Assembly: GCA_963693085.1 (NCBI GenBank) | Contig: OY856409.1 | Location: 502,480,303-502,544,302, forward strand | Source: Alisma plantago-aquatica | Lineage: Eukaryota > Streptophyta > Magnoliopsida > Alismatales > Alismataceae | Length of the DNA stretch: 64,000 bases | Reading direction: 5' to 3' | In this document: piece by piece, positions 10,140 to 21,717 of the stretch | Numbering within the stretch: the stretch's first letter is position 1 | How the letters are laid out: each line of letters opens with the position of its first letter | Notes under the pieces: generated by a model | Databases searched by the model: none | Told to the model about the DNA's origin: nothing | What the model saw: only the letters and a program-made list of their open reading frames with translations | Position numbers and translations under genes: made by a program

Positions 10140-11060
10140 ATGCCAGTTCTCCAAGAGTTTGAAGACATATTACCTGATGTGTTTCCCAATGTTTCCCCTC
10201 CTAAATACATTGACTTTGAGATCAATTTGGTTCCTGGTACACATTTGATAGATCAAACACCTTACAGGATGGCACCAGATGAGATGCATGAGTTGAGAAT
10301 TAATTGGAGGAGTTGTTGGAAAAGAGATATATTGGACTGAGTACTTCTCCTTTGGGTTTCTACCGTGTTGTTTGTTAATAAGAAATATGGTTCCATGAGG
10401 TTGTGCATCGAATATCGACAGTTGAACAAGGTGATGATCATGAACAAGTACCCTTTGTCATGGATTGATGATTTGTTTGATCAGTTAAGAGGTGTTGTAG
10501 TGTTCTATAAAATAGACCTAAGGTTAGGTTACCACCAGTTGCGGATCAAGGCAAATGACATACCCAAGTCAGGTATTAGGACTTGGTATGGTCACTACGA
10601 GTTCGTGGTTATGCCATTTGGGCTAACCAATGCACCAACAATGCTCATGGACCTGATGAACAAGGTGTTCTGACCTGATCTTGATCATTTTGTAGTAGTG
10701 TTCATTGATGACATCTTGATATACTCAAGAGACAGGTAGCAGCATGAACAACATCTATGGTAGGCATTGACTTTGTTGAGGGAGCATAAGTTGTATGACA
10801 AGTTCAACAAGTGTGAGTTCTGGCCGAAGGAGGTGTCTTTCCTTGGGCACGTGACATCTACTAGAGGAGTTTGTATGGACCCAAAGAAAGTGGATTCAAT
10901 GCTAGAGTGGGAGTAGCCTAAGAAACCAATAGAGGTTCATAGTTTCCTAGGTCTAGTAGGCTACTATAAGAGGTTTATCAAGATATTTAGTGCAATGGTA
11001 TTACCCCTAATAAATTTGACCTAGAAAGGTGTATTGTTTGTCTAGGATGACATGTGTCAA
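10140..11060 (+). pseudogene. Tekay-like reverse transcriptase
   Basis: The N-terminal block at 10140-10340 has EFEDILPDVFP, INLVPGTHLI and PYRMAPDEM. After a TGA and frame shift it resumes at 10365 with [42 protein letters not shown] and, past a TGA at 10672, VVVFIDDILIYS (about 10690-10725). FIDD replaces YIDD but keeps both metal-binding aspartates. The downstream blocks KCEFWPKEVSFLGHV and HSFLGLVGYYKRFIK are readable to about 10990. TAG stops recur at tryptophan or glutamine positions, a pattern expected from C-to-T decay of methylated DNA. Confidence 0.9.
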
Positions 11061-11480
11061 CGTTCTTTCAAGTTTTTGAAGGAGAAGCTTAGCAGTGCAC
11101 CCGTGCTAGTGTTTTTAGAGCAAGGAAAAGATTATATCTTCTTTTGTGATGTGTCAAAGTATGGTTTGGGGTGAGTGATGATGCAAGATAAGAATGTGAT
11201 TTCTTTTGGTTCGTGATAGCTTAAGAAATGTGAGGAGAGCTACCCTACGCATGATCTAGAGATTGTAGTTGTGGTGCATGCTTTGAAGATATGGAGACAA
11301 AACCTTTATGGTGAGAAGTGTCAGATCTTCACCAACCACAAGAACCTTTAGTACATCTTCTCGAATTAGGAGATGAATATGCGGTAGAGACGCTAGATGG
11401 AGTTGATCAAAGATTATGATTGCACCATAGACTACTATCTAAGAAAGGCCAAAGTAGTGGCATATGATTTGAGCAGGAAG
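11061..11480 (+). pseudogene. Tekay-like RNase H remnant
   Basis: After the RT, the frame gives FKFLKEKLSSAPVLVF and YIFFCDVSKYGLG (first RNase H aspartate block, about 11090-11172). [19 protein letters not shown] (about 11241-11297) follows, the conserved E-containing block of gypsy RNase H. Stops occur at 11174, 11216 and 11349. The domain would degrade the RNA strand of the RNA-DNA hybrid. The downstream tether sequence to integrase is too decayed to read. Confidence 0.8.
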
Positions 11481-11759
11481 TCTTCATCATCATCATCTGC
11501 TGATAAGGTGCACTTGTGTTCCTTGTTGTTCCATAAGAGAGATATGTTGGTGATATTGCCATAGATGAATGTGAACTTAGAAGTTTCCTTATTGGAGGTC
11601 TTGTTGGAAAAGTTACAAACAAAGCCCACATTGAGACAACAATTCATATATGCATAGCAGTATGATACTGTGACACACCAAATCGAGTAGAGTTTAGAAG
11701 AGAGAAGTGTGATGGCTCTAATGAGTATGAGGATGGGACGACATGTTATTGCGGTAAGG

Positions 11760-12636
11760 CAGTGGTTCCTGATGTTGTTGATATGAGAAAAATGGTTCTG
11801 AAAGAGGCTCACTCTTTGATGTATGATATGCATCCATGTAGCACCAACATGTACCATAACATGAAGGATATGTATTGGCGGTCTGTCTTGAAGAGTGACA
11901 TGTATGAGTTTGTGACAAGGTGTCTTGTATGTCAGCAGGTCAAGGCTGAGCATTAGAAACCTACAGAACGTCACAACTGTTACCAATACTGTAGTGGAAA
12001 TGGGATCATATCATGATGGACTTTGTGGTTGGTCTCCCTAGGATAGACAAAGGTCAGGATTCCATCTGGGTGATAGTGGATAGGTTGACAAAGTCAGGGC
12101 ACTTCCTTCCTGTGAAGACAATGTATACATCTGAGAAGTTGGCTCAAGTGTTTGTGGATGAGATAGTCCATTTGCATGGTATCCCAGTGTAGATAGCGTC
12201 TGACAGAGGTCCTCTATTTACCAGTCACTTTTAGGAGAATCTACACACAGTGATGGGTACATAGTTGAGATTCAATATGGTGCTTCACCTGCAGACAGAT
12301 TGTCAGTCTGAGAGGACTATTCAGATCTCGAACGACCTATTCAAAGCTTGTGTTGTATAGTTTTTTCTCAAACGGGATGTACTCCTCAGTTTGATAGATT
12401 TTTCTCATAACAACAGCTATCAAAGGAGTATCGACACGACACTTAACGAGGCTTTCTATGGGAGTCATTTTCAGTCTCCATTGTGTTGGTATGAAATGGG
12501 AAAGTATCATCTTTTGGGGCCTGAGCTTGTACAACAGACAACAGATAAGATAAAGATGATACAACAACATCTAAAGGCATCCCAGGATAAATAGAAGTCT
12601 TATGCTAATAATCGCCAGTGGCCTTTTGAGTTTTAA
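11760..12636 (+). pseudogene. Tekay-like integrase
   Basis: The N-terminal zinc domain is largely intact at 11762-11956 (EAHSLMYDMHPCST to RCLVCQQVKAEH). It keeps H..H and C-x2-C, and ends in TAG where tryptophan or glutamine is expected. The catalytic core follows in shifted frames: MDFVVGLPR (about 12010, first Asp), SDRGPLFTSHF (about 12200, second Asp) and QTDCQSERTIQ (about 12295, catalytic Glu). It then runs through DTTLNEAFYGSHFQSPL and the C-terminal helix region to about 12590. D, D and E are all visible, but five or more stops and two shifts prevent expression. Confidence 0.88.
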
Positions 12637-13053
12637 TTGGGAGACGAGGTGTATCTCAAAGTCCCTCCTTGGAAAGGCATGCTGAGGTTTGGGAAGAAGG
12701 GTAAGTTGGCTCCCAGGTTTATGGGACCTTACCCTATGGTGGCTTGTGTTGGGAAAGTGGCTTATATGTTGGAGTTATCTCCAGAGTTGTATAGGTTTCA
12801 TTCAGTCTTTCATGTTTTGATGTTGAGGAAGTGTCCCCCTGACAAAGAGTTGGTTATACAGCCTATGGAGGTTGAGTTGGAGGACACGACATATGTGGAA
12901 TGTCATGTGTTGATCCTTGATAGAAGGGTGAAGAAATTGAAGAAGAAGGACATAGTGTTGGTTAAGGTTTTGTGCCATAACCTTACTACAGAAGAAGCCA
13001 TGTGGGAATTGGAGGATGAGATGCACAGAAAGTATCCATCTCTTTTCGCGTAG
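12637..13053 (+). pseudogene. GPF/Y domain and chromodomain-like tail of Tekay-like pol
   Basis: This is the longest clean open stretch of the element, 138 residues. It begins GDEVYLKVPPWKGM and passes through KLAPRFMGPYPMVACVGKVAY, the GPF/Y block of the integrase C-terminus. HSVFHVLMLRKC follows. The tail ends with a chromodomain-like segment, TTEEAMWELEDEMHRKYPSLF. Chromodomains of this group steer integration to particular chromatin. The first aromatic-cage region is poorly conserved, so binding is doubtful. The nominal ATG is arbitrary because the upstream frame is broken by a TAA at 12634. Confidence 0.88.
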
Positions 13054-13054
13054 A

Positions 13055-13073
13055 ATTTTGGGGACAAAATCTT
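13055..13073 (+). other. polypurine tract of the Tekay-like element
   Basis: TTTTGGGGACAAAATCTT precedes the TGTTAGGGG start of the 3' LTR. Plant gypsy elements of this group characteristically carry such a TTTNGGGGACRAAA block as plus-strand primer. Confidence 0.75.
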
Positions 13074-15592
13074 TGTTAGGGGTTTATGGTTATAAGACCC
13101 CTAACCTATCTTATTGCATTATCTTGCTTGCATTGCATAATAAGATTGCTTAAAACCTTAATCTAATCATATTATGCACTTTAATAACATGTGACATGTT
13201 TGTGCTCTTAGTTTGGTCCTGTTTTCTTGATGTTTGAGCTAGTTATGCTTGTTTTGGACCAAGTTGCAATTTACCCATGTTGAGGGTTTATTTTGCAATT
13301 TTTGCATGTTGGATGTGCCTCGTGTGTTTTGGCATCATGAGAAAGAGAGAATTATGCATAGGGGCATCTTATTGGACCTTGGTCTATTAGGTGGCATCAT
13401 GAGTGTTGAAGTTCGGGTTTGCATGGATTCTTGAATTGAGGGTGGATGTTAATCCTTGAGTGTAGAGCCCAATGTGTTTTTCCTTGGTCTTGTGAATGTA
13501 GAGACCGATGTAGTTAAATGTAGATCATGTTTGTTGTGGTTGAAGAGTTTTTGGTCTTCTTCTTTTTGTTGCACCGACCGTTTGTATCGGTTGACATGGT
13601 GTAGCGGTCGCTACCAGGGTGGTTTTTGCTTCGACCAATGGGTAGTGGACCAAGTGCTCGCTACCTAGCTTTGGTTTTAATGATCTTTCATGCATATATT
13701 GAGTGATTTCATGGCCTAGATTTGGAGGGACAAGAGTCACTAGTGTCTTGACACCTCATCTCCTTCATGTCTCTCCTACCCTTGGGTATTTATACCCCTC
13801 TTTTCACATGCAAGTGACCCCTTTAGCTCTCTCTTCTTTCTCCCTTCTTGCTTGGAGTTGGTACTTGTTCTTAGTGGTGCAAGTGTAGGTACTTGAGGTT
13901 GAAGAAGGAGGTTGAACCCTTGCATGTGGTGATGTAGGGTTGGATCATCTCTCTTTTGTTGATACTTTGATGATCCTTGTGCTTGGTAAGTGATCTAGCT
14001 TTCTTATCTTGTTTCTTGAAACCCTAACCTATCTTTCTTATCTTGTTTCTTGAAACCCTACCCTATCTTTCTTCTCTTGGATGAATCCTTAGGTCACCAT
14101 GGTAGTACAATCTTGAGGAACTTCCCTCCAATAGAGGCTGACTCCATGGTTCTCCCATGGTAGTACCTAGGTGAGAAGAAGATCTCCTCTTTCTCTTTAT
14201 TTTTCGGCCTAGGGTTTGTACCCTCTTCTCTTTGAGCTTCCTTTGACATAGGTTTGTTATTCTTCTCTTGAGGTGATCTTTCTTGGGCATGGAATTGATC
14301 CAAGTTGTGGTTTCCTTCTCTCTTGGAGCTTTGTGGCTAGGGAGTTCATCTTTACCTCAAGGCGGGTAATATAACTCTCTCCTCTACAATTATTACACTC
14401 TTCTTATCTTGCATGATAATGATGTATATCTAAAATGTGATTCTAAGTTGCTTGATGATAATACCTTGGTCACTGGTTTTATCCACATGTTTATAGTTCG
14501 ACTATCATATGAACGACAGAGGTTTCGACTCTTCTTTGCTTGCATTCGGTGCTTGGTTTTCTTCCCCTTATCTTGGTTTATATGTTGAACCTTGTCATGA
14601 TTACTTTAGGGTTTTGATGATCACCATATTCATGAGGTTTTCACCTTGGTGTTGTTTCAGATTCTTGGAGTTTTACATCTATTTTGGTCCCCGTGTTTCT
14701 CTTGTTCCATGTGGTCGCTACGACCTTGATGGGGGTGAGCTTGGGTTTTGGTGGGTCTCTATAACCTTAATCCTAGCTCTTTGTGGCTCATGTTTACTAG
14801 TGGTCGCTATGTTACATTGACCGTGCATGGTCGTGGAGCTTCCCTCTTTGCATGATCGTTGTTTTGATCCATGTTGGTCGAGATGAGTTTCTCTCTCTCT
14901 TACTATTCTCTATGCTTTGACGCATGAGCGGTCGCTATGTTTTGATGGGTTATGAGGTCGTTGTGTTTAGCAGATGTTGTGATCGCTAGGCCTTAACCTA
15001 GTGGTGGTAGCTACATGTGCGTTTGCTGCTATGGTAGGTGCTTGGTGATAGTTACTATAGGTGATGGTGTGTTGCGGTCATAATGTTTAATGGGTTGTTT
15101 CGATTGCTATGTTGTTGAGTTGTGATGGTTGCCATGGTGGGTTAACCCTAGTGGTCACTAGGGCTAGCAGTTGCTAGAGGTGTTACAGCTTACATGGTCA
15201 CTACAAGTTGCTGTTTTCATGCTTGGTTGATCGTGATGATGTCGTGTGGTCTTATGTCTTCTAAGAATGTGGGAGGTGGTGTACTTTAGGGTTGTATGTC
15301 AAGTGTTAAACCAATGTTTTAATTATAAGAAACCCTAACCCTAAGTTTGAGTGCATGATGATTAATGCTTACTTGCTTGAGTGATATTATATAATGAAGT
15401 ATTTTCTCTCTCCTACTTGTATAACCCTAAAGTTGTAGGTTGAATAAACACCATAGCGTGTGATTGCTATGTTATCTCTTATGTAACACAGAGTGATGAT
15501 TATGAGCCTTGATGAGGCATGGTAATATGATGATGACGTGACTAGGTCTTGTGACCTTGGCAGAGGCTTAGTGCCTAATTTGAGGTGATTTT
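13074..15592 (+). repeat. 3' LTR of the Tekay-like element, first part
   Basis: It begins TGTTAGGGG and is collinear with 4267 to about 6772 of the 5' LTR. The TATA candidate TATTTATA is at 13787-13794. The motif array spans about 14713-15200. A roughly 40-bp direct repeat of ACCCTA/CTTTCTTATCTTGTTTCTTGAA occurs at about 14010-14065, where the 5' LTR has one copy. It is cut at 15592 by the copia element; the rest resumes at 26133. Confidence 0.9.
15588..15592 (+). other. target-site duplication, left copy (copia)
   Basis: ATTTT here pairs with ATTTC at 26133-26137 on the other side of the copia element, a 4 of 5 match. The unbroken reading across the site agrees with the undisrupted 5' LTR near 6772. 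Confidence 0.8.
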
Positions 15593-15917
15593 TGTTGACC
15601 TAAGGGTTATACATTACCCATATTTTGATAATGACTTAACCATTCCATTCTTATTTATCTAATATGTTTGTTCAAGATTGATTTTAGGCTCAGGCACATG
15701 AAAAAGATCAAATTACACAAGCCCTAGCTATCCAAGTTCAAGTCAAATGCAATGCAAGTGTGCTAATAAGGAAATCACTTCAAACGACCTTAGAAGATTT
15801 TTGTAATCACTTGTATTGATGATATGACTTGTAACTAAGATGAGAAAAATATGTGGGACACTTAATACCAAGGTGTGATCTCCCAAAAGTCAATTTAGAA
15901 AACTGATCACATGTTGT

Positions 15918-16139
15918 TCATCGGTCAAGTTGGAAACTCGACCAATCCTATGATGGATTTTATGAAGATGACCCATTGGTCAAGTTGTGCACTCACAGAA
16001 CTCGACCGAGCGAATCACTGAGCAAACTCAATTTTAGCTCATCAGTGGAGTTCCCCATAACAAACTCAACTGATAGTTTGAAAATTGGCTTTGCTTTTAG
16101 TTAATCGTTCGAGTTACCTTTATTGAAACTCGATCGAAT
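15918..16139. repeat. cluster of four palindromic stem-loops in the copia 5' LTR
   Basis: Each unit pairs TCGGTCGAGTT-like and AACTCGACCGA-like arms: 15918-15946, 15972-16010, 16040-16075 and 16103-16139, with loops of about 3-20 bases. Arms differ mainly at CG sites (CG to CA or TG). The 3' LTR has the same four at about 24998-25220, several closer to the consensus. Confidence 0.8.
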
Positions 16140-16275
16140 GCGCTGTATGGAAAACATAGAAAAAGTGATTATAACTATTGGTGACTTATTTTGGGTGAAA
16201 ATAGATCTGATGCCTTGAATAAAATGGCTATATTTTGGCCCTAAGTGTTCCCCAACTCAAGGGAGAACCCCCAGC

Positions 16276-16284
16276 TATAAATAG
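16276..16284 (+). promoter_or_regulatory. TATA box of the copia 5' LTR
   Basis: TATAAATAG lies downstream of the palindrome cluster and is followed by GACCCCTTGGAG. It is identical at 25355-25363 in the 3' LTR. Placement after a cluster of cis-elements fits U3 promoter organisation. Confidence 0.75.
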
Positions 16285-17043
16285 GACCCCTTGGAGTTCA
16301 TTCCAAGTTTGCTCATTCAAGATATTCAAGTCCTTGCTATAGTTAAGTGTGATACTACTCCTTGAGCCCCTTTCTCTCTCTAGTTTACACTTTATTTCAT
16401 GATTGTGAGTGAGTTAGGAAATATTGCAAGGGATCTCCAACCTTGTGCATGCAAAGCTCTTGTCTTCTCCTACTTCCCTATCCCCTTCCTACATGAAGAA
16501 AAGGTGAGGCAAGCTCCATCGAGTGAAAAGGAGATGTAGCTGGTCCTCTTCAAGGTTGATGAAGTAGGTGGTGATCTTCTCCAAGTGAAGGAGAAGGCAA
16601 AGGCTGAAGATCCAAGAGGAGAAGCAAAGTCCTTCAAGGCATAAGACTTGAGCTTGACCTTGGTGAAGGATAAAGACTCTTTCTAAGTGGGTAAGTCCTT
16701 GGTAAGGTGGATACTCCTTGTGGTTGGATGGGTAAGTCCTTTGGTGGTCTTGTGTTGTAACTCATATTGGTGATAATATAGAGAAAAGCACTTGCAAAGT
16801 CCTATAGGTTGCCTTCTCTAGGTAGTGGACTAACTCACTTCTAGTTTGAAGTGTGGAACCACTCTACATCCCTTTTTCAAGTGCTTGCTATCAATATCTC
16901 TCATCCTTGCTATGCTTGTTAGATAGGATTTCAAATTGCACTTAAGCTATTGCTTTAAACTTGATATAATTTGAAGGTATAGTCTATTTTGTGAGAAATG
17001 TTGTAGCTCTATTCACCCCCCTAGAGCACTTAGATCCAACAAG

Positions 17044-17053
17044 TGGTATCAGA
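17044..17053 (+). other. primer binding site of the copia element
   Basis: TGGTATCAGA follows the LTR end CAACA after two bases, matching the tRNA-iMet 3' end. Confidence 0.9.
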
Positions 17054-17096
17054 TCTAAGGATCTTCTCCAACAGCCTCCCATGAGAGAGAAGATAG

Positions 17097-18834
17097 GTGA
17101 AAACCTGCTTGGTTTCTCTCAACCTAGAGGGAGGCTTCTCTATGCATCCTATGGTCTTTGATGGGACCAACTTCCTCTATTGGAAGAGACATATGCAGTT
17201 CTACATTCAAGGGATGAACTTTGACATGTGGAAGGTGATGGTCACACCTTACAAGGAGCCAACCAGAAATGTTGCAACATGGAGTGAAGCTACACTCACA
17301 GAAGGCCAACTCATTTCCAAAGCCATAAGCAACCTCTATGCATCCCTCACCCCTACGGTGTTCAATCAAATCTCATATTGGGACACCACCTATGAGATTT
17401 GGGACAAGTTGTGCATCACCTATGAAGGCACAAAGAAAGTCAAGGAGGCAAAGATCTACATGTTGAACAACCTTCTAGAGAACTTCAAGATGGGTAAGAA
17501 AGAAGGGACTGCGGAGATATATTCAAGACTCAATGTCATCATCAATGGGCTGACTGCATTGGGCAACACTTTGGATAGAGGTGTAATCAACTCAAAGATC
17601 TTGAGAACTCTTCCAAAGAGATGGGAGTCAAAGGTCACCTCCATTGAAGAAGTAAGGAGCCTTGGTGACATCCCAACTGAAGAACTCATTGGCAATCTTC
17701 ATGCTCATGAGCCTAGACTTGACAAGCAAGAAGAAGAAGCCAAACAAGAACAGAAGGAAGCCAAGAAGATCAAAGATAGTGCTTTCAAAGCACAAGTGGA
17801 GGTTGTCATTCTTCAACAACAACTTTCTTGTTGGACTTTTCCATCCTCCTCTAGTGAAGATGAAGGCCCTAGTGAGCATGAAGCCAACTACATCAAGGAC
17901 AAACACTTCAAGGGAAAGCAAGCCTCCTCCTCTTTTACTCCGAGATGCTACAAGTGTGGTTAAAAGGGGCACTACAAGAGTGAATGCCCCAAGTCAAGAA
18001 AGTCACACCACAAGGGCAGCTCAAAGAAGAAAGATGAATGCAAGAAGGATATAAAATACAAGAGGAAGGATAAGAAGGAGAAGAGACATAAGAATGCATC
18101 TCATGCAGCTTGGGAATCTTCATCTTCAAGTAGCTCAAGCTTCGAAGAAGATGGAGAGTGCCACCTTGCTCTCATGGCCTCTACTAGTGAAGATATTGGT
18201 GAGGTAAGCTAGGTAAGAGAGGTGAGATTTCATGAGTTATCTAAGGAATCTGTTATTGACATGCTTATTTCTACCCATTCATCTTTTCCTAAATGTAAAT
18301 CTAGAAGAAAACGGTTAGGAAAAATTATTGATGATCTTTATGCTAAGCTTGAAATTCTTGAATTGAATGAGAAAGCCAACCTTGAGAGTATTGATAATTT
18401 TCAAGGGAAATACCTTGATTTTGAACTCCAATACAATGAGGTTGAAGTTGAGAATGGTATCTACCTTAAGAACATTGAGAATCTTAAGGAAGAAAACCAA
18501 AATTGCCTTAAAGAGATGGAAATGCTTAAAACTGAAAATGTTGAATTTAAGCTCCATATTGATTCTAGTAGAGAAGAGATATGTCTATCTTAAAGAGATT
18601 CAAATGTTTAAATTTGAAAATGCTAGGTTTCTTGGTCAAGTAAACGATCTATCTTCTAGACCTTTATTGCCTAGTGCTAATGTTTCTTCTATGTCTCTAG
18701 AAAAGGATTCATATTTAACTAAAGCTTTATGTCTTGAGGCTGATCTTGTGCATGATAGGGATGACATATCTAGTTTATCTTCTACCGTTGTTCCTTTAAA
18801 TTATGACAACCATAGATTGAGAGCATCCCTATAG
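17097..18834 (+). pseudogene. copia gag (Sirevirus-like, long C-terminal coiled coil)
   Basis: The ATG at 17097 opens 288 residues beginning MKTCLVSLNLEGG, with VFDGTNFLYWKRHMQFY (typical start of copia gag) and the capsid helices ITYEGTKKVKEAKIYMLNN and LRTLPKRWESKVTSIEE. A CCHC knuckle at 17946-17987 (CYKCG...GHYKSEC) is interrupted by a TAA at 17961. The same frame continues through Lys-rich and Ser-rich segments to a TAG near 18211, then a Glu/Lys/Leu-rich coiled coil (18222-18593). A frameshift near 18570 leads into more coiled coil to 18834. Long gag with this tail is characteristic of Sireviruses. Apart from these few breaks it is the best preserved coding region here. Confidence 0.88.
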
Positions 18835-18899
18835 AAGTTCCTCAAAGGGAAGAACTTCTTAAATGAAATCCTTGACCATTCTACCAAATAAAGTGGTAC

Positions 18900-19780
18900 T
18901 ACTGGTTTGGGATTTTTAGGGGGATCATCAAAGGGCAAGAGCAAAGCCAATGGTAAGAAAAAGAGCAAGGAGACCTCTTTCTTTGTAGGAGAGTCTTCCG
19001 GCACTAAGAATCCTATAGTTTTTTGTTATTGTAAATGTGATGATCATTACTCTACTTATTGTCCTTACAAGCCTTAGGGGACCAACCCAAAGATGAAATG
19101 GGTCCCCAAGATAACTCCAAATCCCAAAGTTTGAGTTGGGAACCCACATTCTCCTTTCCTGTAGGAAAAGGGTCGATGGATTGTTGATAGTGGTTGCACA
19201 AAGTACATGACCGGTGACATAAGCAAATTCAACAATTTCACCAAGAAGAAAGGAGGATCAGTCACCTTTGGGGACAACAAGAAAGATAAAGTCAAAGGTG
19301 AGGGTGATGTAGGTGAATCCTTGTGTATTAAAAATGTTCTTTTTGTCGATGGCCTATATCATAATTTAATTAGTGTTAGTCAACTTTGTGATAATGGTTA
19401 CCTTATGCTTTTTACTTCCTTTGAATGCTTGATTCTAGATTCCCTCACCTACCAAGTTATATATAAGGGAACTAGAAGTGGTAATATTTATGTTATTGTT
19501 CTTGACTCTATTAAGCATGTTGTTGGTAGATGCCTAGTAGTCAACTCAAATGATATTTCTCTTTGGCACTGCTGACTTAGTCATGTAAATATGCATCAGT
19601 TGAAGAAGTTGAGCAAAAAGGACTTGGTCAAGGGACTTCCTAAATTGGATTTTGAAAGGATGAGGAATGACAACCTTGTACCCAAGGAAAGCAAACCAAG
19701 CCATCTTTCAAATCCAAAGGAGTCCTTAGTACTAAGAGAGCTCTTGAGCTTCTTCACATGGATCTTTTTGGACCAATGAG
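18900..19780 (+). pseudogene. copia protease and gag-pre-integrase region
   Basis: A second cysteine cluster, FCYCKCDDHYSTYC, lies near 19020-19066. The protease active site WIVDSGCTKYMTGD is at 19177-19218 with the D-S-G triad intact, and KNVLFVDGLYHNLISVSQL follows (19207-19575). The GAG-pre-integrase motif LWHC*LSHVNMHQLKKL is near 19562, with TGA replacing the usual arginine. Downstream GKQ-like and LLHMDLFGP phrases enter the integrase. The protease would cut the copia polyprotein. Stops at 19076, 19132 and 19573 break the frame. Confidence 0.85.
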
Positions 19781-20600
19781 AATTCCATCGCTTTGTGGTT
19801 CCAAGTATTTCCTTGTTATTGTCCATGATTTCTCTAGATATACTTGGACCTTCTTTCTCATTTCTAAAAGTGATACGCTTGATGTTTTCTCGAGCTTTTG
19901 TAAATGAGTTGAGAATGAAACTTCTTGCCGCATTGTTCCATCCATAGTGACCATGGGGGAGAATTTGAAAATGAGCTTTTTGAGCATTTTTTTCAAGAAT
20001 CGGATTATGCACACAACTTCTCTTCACCTCAAACACCTCAAAAAAATGGGGTTGTAGAGAGGAAGAATAGTTCTTTACAGGAGATGGATAGGACCATGCT
20101 TCTAGAGTATGATACTCCTAAGAAGTTTTGGGCTGCAGCTGTCAGTACCTCATGTTTTGTGCAAAACTGCGTTTTTACTCATCCTTCGATGTAGAAATTC
20201 CCCTATGAGCTATGGCATTGTAGGAAGCCTTCTATCAAGTATTTCAATATTTTTGGATGTCCTTGTTTTGTTTTGAATACAAAAGATTCTCTCAACAAGT
20301 CTGATCTGAAATCTTACAAGTCTTTCTTTCTTGGCTATAGCACTACTAGCAAGGCTTATCGAGTTTTTAATGTTGATCTTCCTAAAGTAGAAGAATCTAT
20401 TAATGTAAAATTTATTGAGACTAACCCCTCTATTCCGAAAGATATTGTTCCAAATGATGATGTTGCAGGTGAAGTAATTCCTATTCTTAAAGAGCTCAAC
20501 ATCACCCAAAAGGGAAAAGAGGTGGTCACTCAAGAAGAAGACAAAGATGATGAAAAGAAGGATCCAACTCCCCGATTTGTAAATAATCATCCAAAGGAGA
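19740..20600 (+). pseudogene. copia integrase
   Basis: The first catalytic block, LHMDLFGPMR, is near 19752, followed by YFLVIVHDFSRYTWTFFL. After a TGA near 19906 and a frame change at about 19925 comes the second aspartate (HSDHGGEFENELFE) and the Glu block (TPQKNGVVERKN, about 20030-20070). Then FWAAAVSTSCFVQN, a TAG at 20192, and the C-terminal part with YELWHCRKPSIKYFNIFGC and SFFLGYSTTSKAYRVFN (20273 onward). D, D and E are all present. An acidic linker leads to RT. The element used the integrase-RT order of copia. Confidence 0.88.
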
Positions 20601-21205
20601 TGATTCTAGGTGAGCCATTTGAAAGAGTGAAGACGCGGGGTGCTTTCAACAAAGAACAAGCAAACAATGCATTCATCTCACAACTTGAGCCTAAGAATGT
20701 CAAGGAAGCTCTTGGGGATGAAGAATGGATACTAGCTATGCAAGAAGAGTTGGCACAATTTGAGAAGAACAAAGTTTGGACCCTTTTTCTAAGACCAAGT
20801 GATAGAAAGATCATTGGCACCAAATGGGTCTACCGCAACAAGCTTGATGAAAGAGGTAAAATGGTAAGGAACAAAGCAAGCAAACAAAAGATGGAAACTT
20901 CATCAACCAAGGCAAGTATACAAGTGAACTACTCAAGTGCTTTGGGATGGAGAACACCAAGCTGATGGACACACCCATGTCAAACACTGCCAAACTTGAT
21001 AAAGATGAAGAAGGTGAGAAGGTAGATGAGAAGCTCTATAGAGGTATGATTGGAAGTTTACTTTACTTAACTTTCTCTAGACCTAATATAATGTTTAGTG
21101 TTGGCTTGTGTGCTCACTTTCAATCAAATCCTAAGAAATCCCATCTTATAGATGTTAAGAGGATTTTGAAGTACTTAGCCAAAACCCAAAATTTTGGACT
21201 ATAGT
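20600..21205 (+). pseudogene. copia reverse transcriptase with catalytic core deleted
   Basis: The N-terminal RT lead-in is intact: EPKNVKEALGDEEWILAMQEEL and WVYRNKLDERGKMVRNKA, ending near 20876. The next readable sequence (from 20890, in another frame) is already the thumb region, GNFINQGKYTSELLKCFGME. It is followed by TPMSNTAKLDKDE, YRGMIGSLLYLTFSRPNI and VKRILKYLAKTQNFGL. The fingers and palm, including the Y-V-D-D site, are missing. By family comparison roughly 170 residues (about 0.5 kb) are lost at 20872-20890, where short AAGCAA/CAAA repeats suggest a slippage or microhomology deletion. This copy cannot make functional RT. Confidence 0.9.
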
Positions 21206-21717
21206 ATGCCAATTCAAGGGACTTTACTCTTACTACTTATAGTGATGTAGATTATGCAGGGTGCTTGATTGATATAAAGTGCACAAGTGGCACTTGTTTC
21301 CTCCTAGGACCATGCTTGGTGTCTTGGTTCTCTAAGAAATAGAGCACAATGGCATTATCAACCACCGAGGCTGAGTACATTGTAGTCAGGAGTTGTAGTG
21401 CCCAAGTCCTATGGATGAAGTAAATGCTTTAAGACTTTAACATTCATTTTGATGCTTCTCCTATCTATTGTGATAATACTAGTGCAATTAATTTGTCATA
21501 CAATCCTATCTTTCATAGTATAGCTAAACATATAGAGGTTCACCAATACTTTCTTCGTGATCACATTGCCAAGAAGGATATCTATATCACGTATGTGGAC
21601 ATGGAAAATCAGTTGGCAAATATTTTCACCAAACCTCTAGCTAGAGAGCAATTCAACTTTATTAGATCAAAATTGCTTATAACTACTTTGGATGAATCTG
21701 ATATGCCTTCTATCTAG
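21206..21717 (+). pseudogene. copia RNase H
   Basis: Readable blocks are TYSDVDYAGCLIDIKCTSGTC (first Asp; about 21237-21297), CLVSWFSKK then TAG, STTEAEYI (Glu block, about 21358), IYCDNTSAINL (Asp, about 21470) and HSIAKHIEVHQYFLRDHI. The tail YVDMENQLANIFTKPLAREQFNFIRSKL (to 21717) is the standard end of copia pol. Three in-frame stops (near 21202, 21340, 21421) inactivate it. A TAG at 21715 is the natural end. Confidence 0.88.

Larger units (their letters stand above)
15593..17041 (+). repeat. 5' LTR of the copia element
   Basis: 1,449 bp, starting TGTTGACCTAAGGG and ending TTAGATCCAACA. It pairs with 24671-26132. It carries four imperfect stem-loops (15918-16139) upstream of a TATA box, and an extended R/U5 region of AAG/GTGG-rich sequence. 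Confidence 0.95.
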
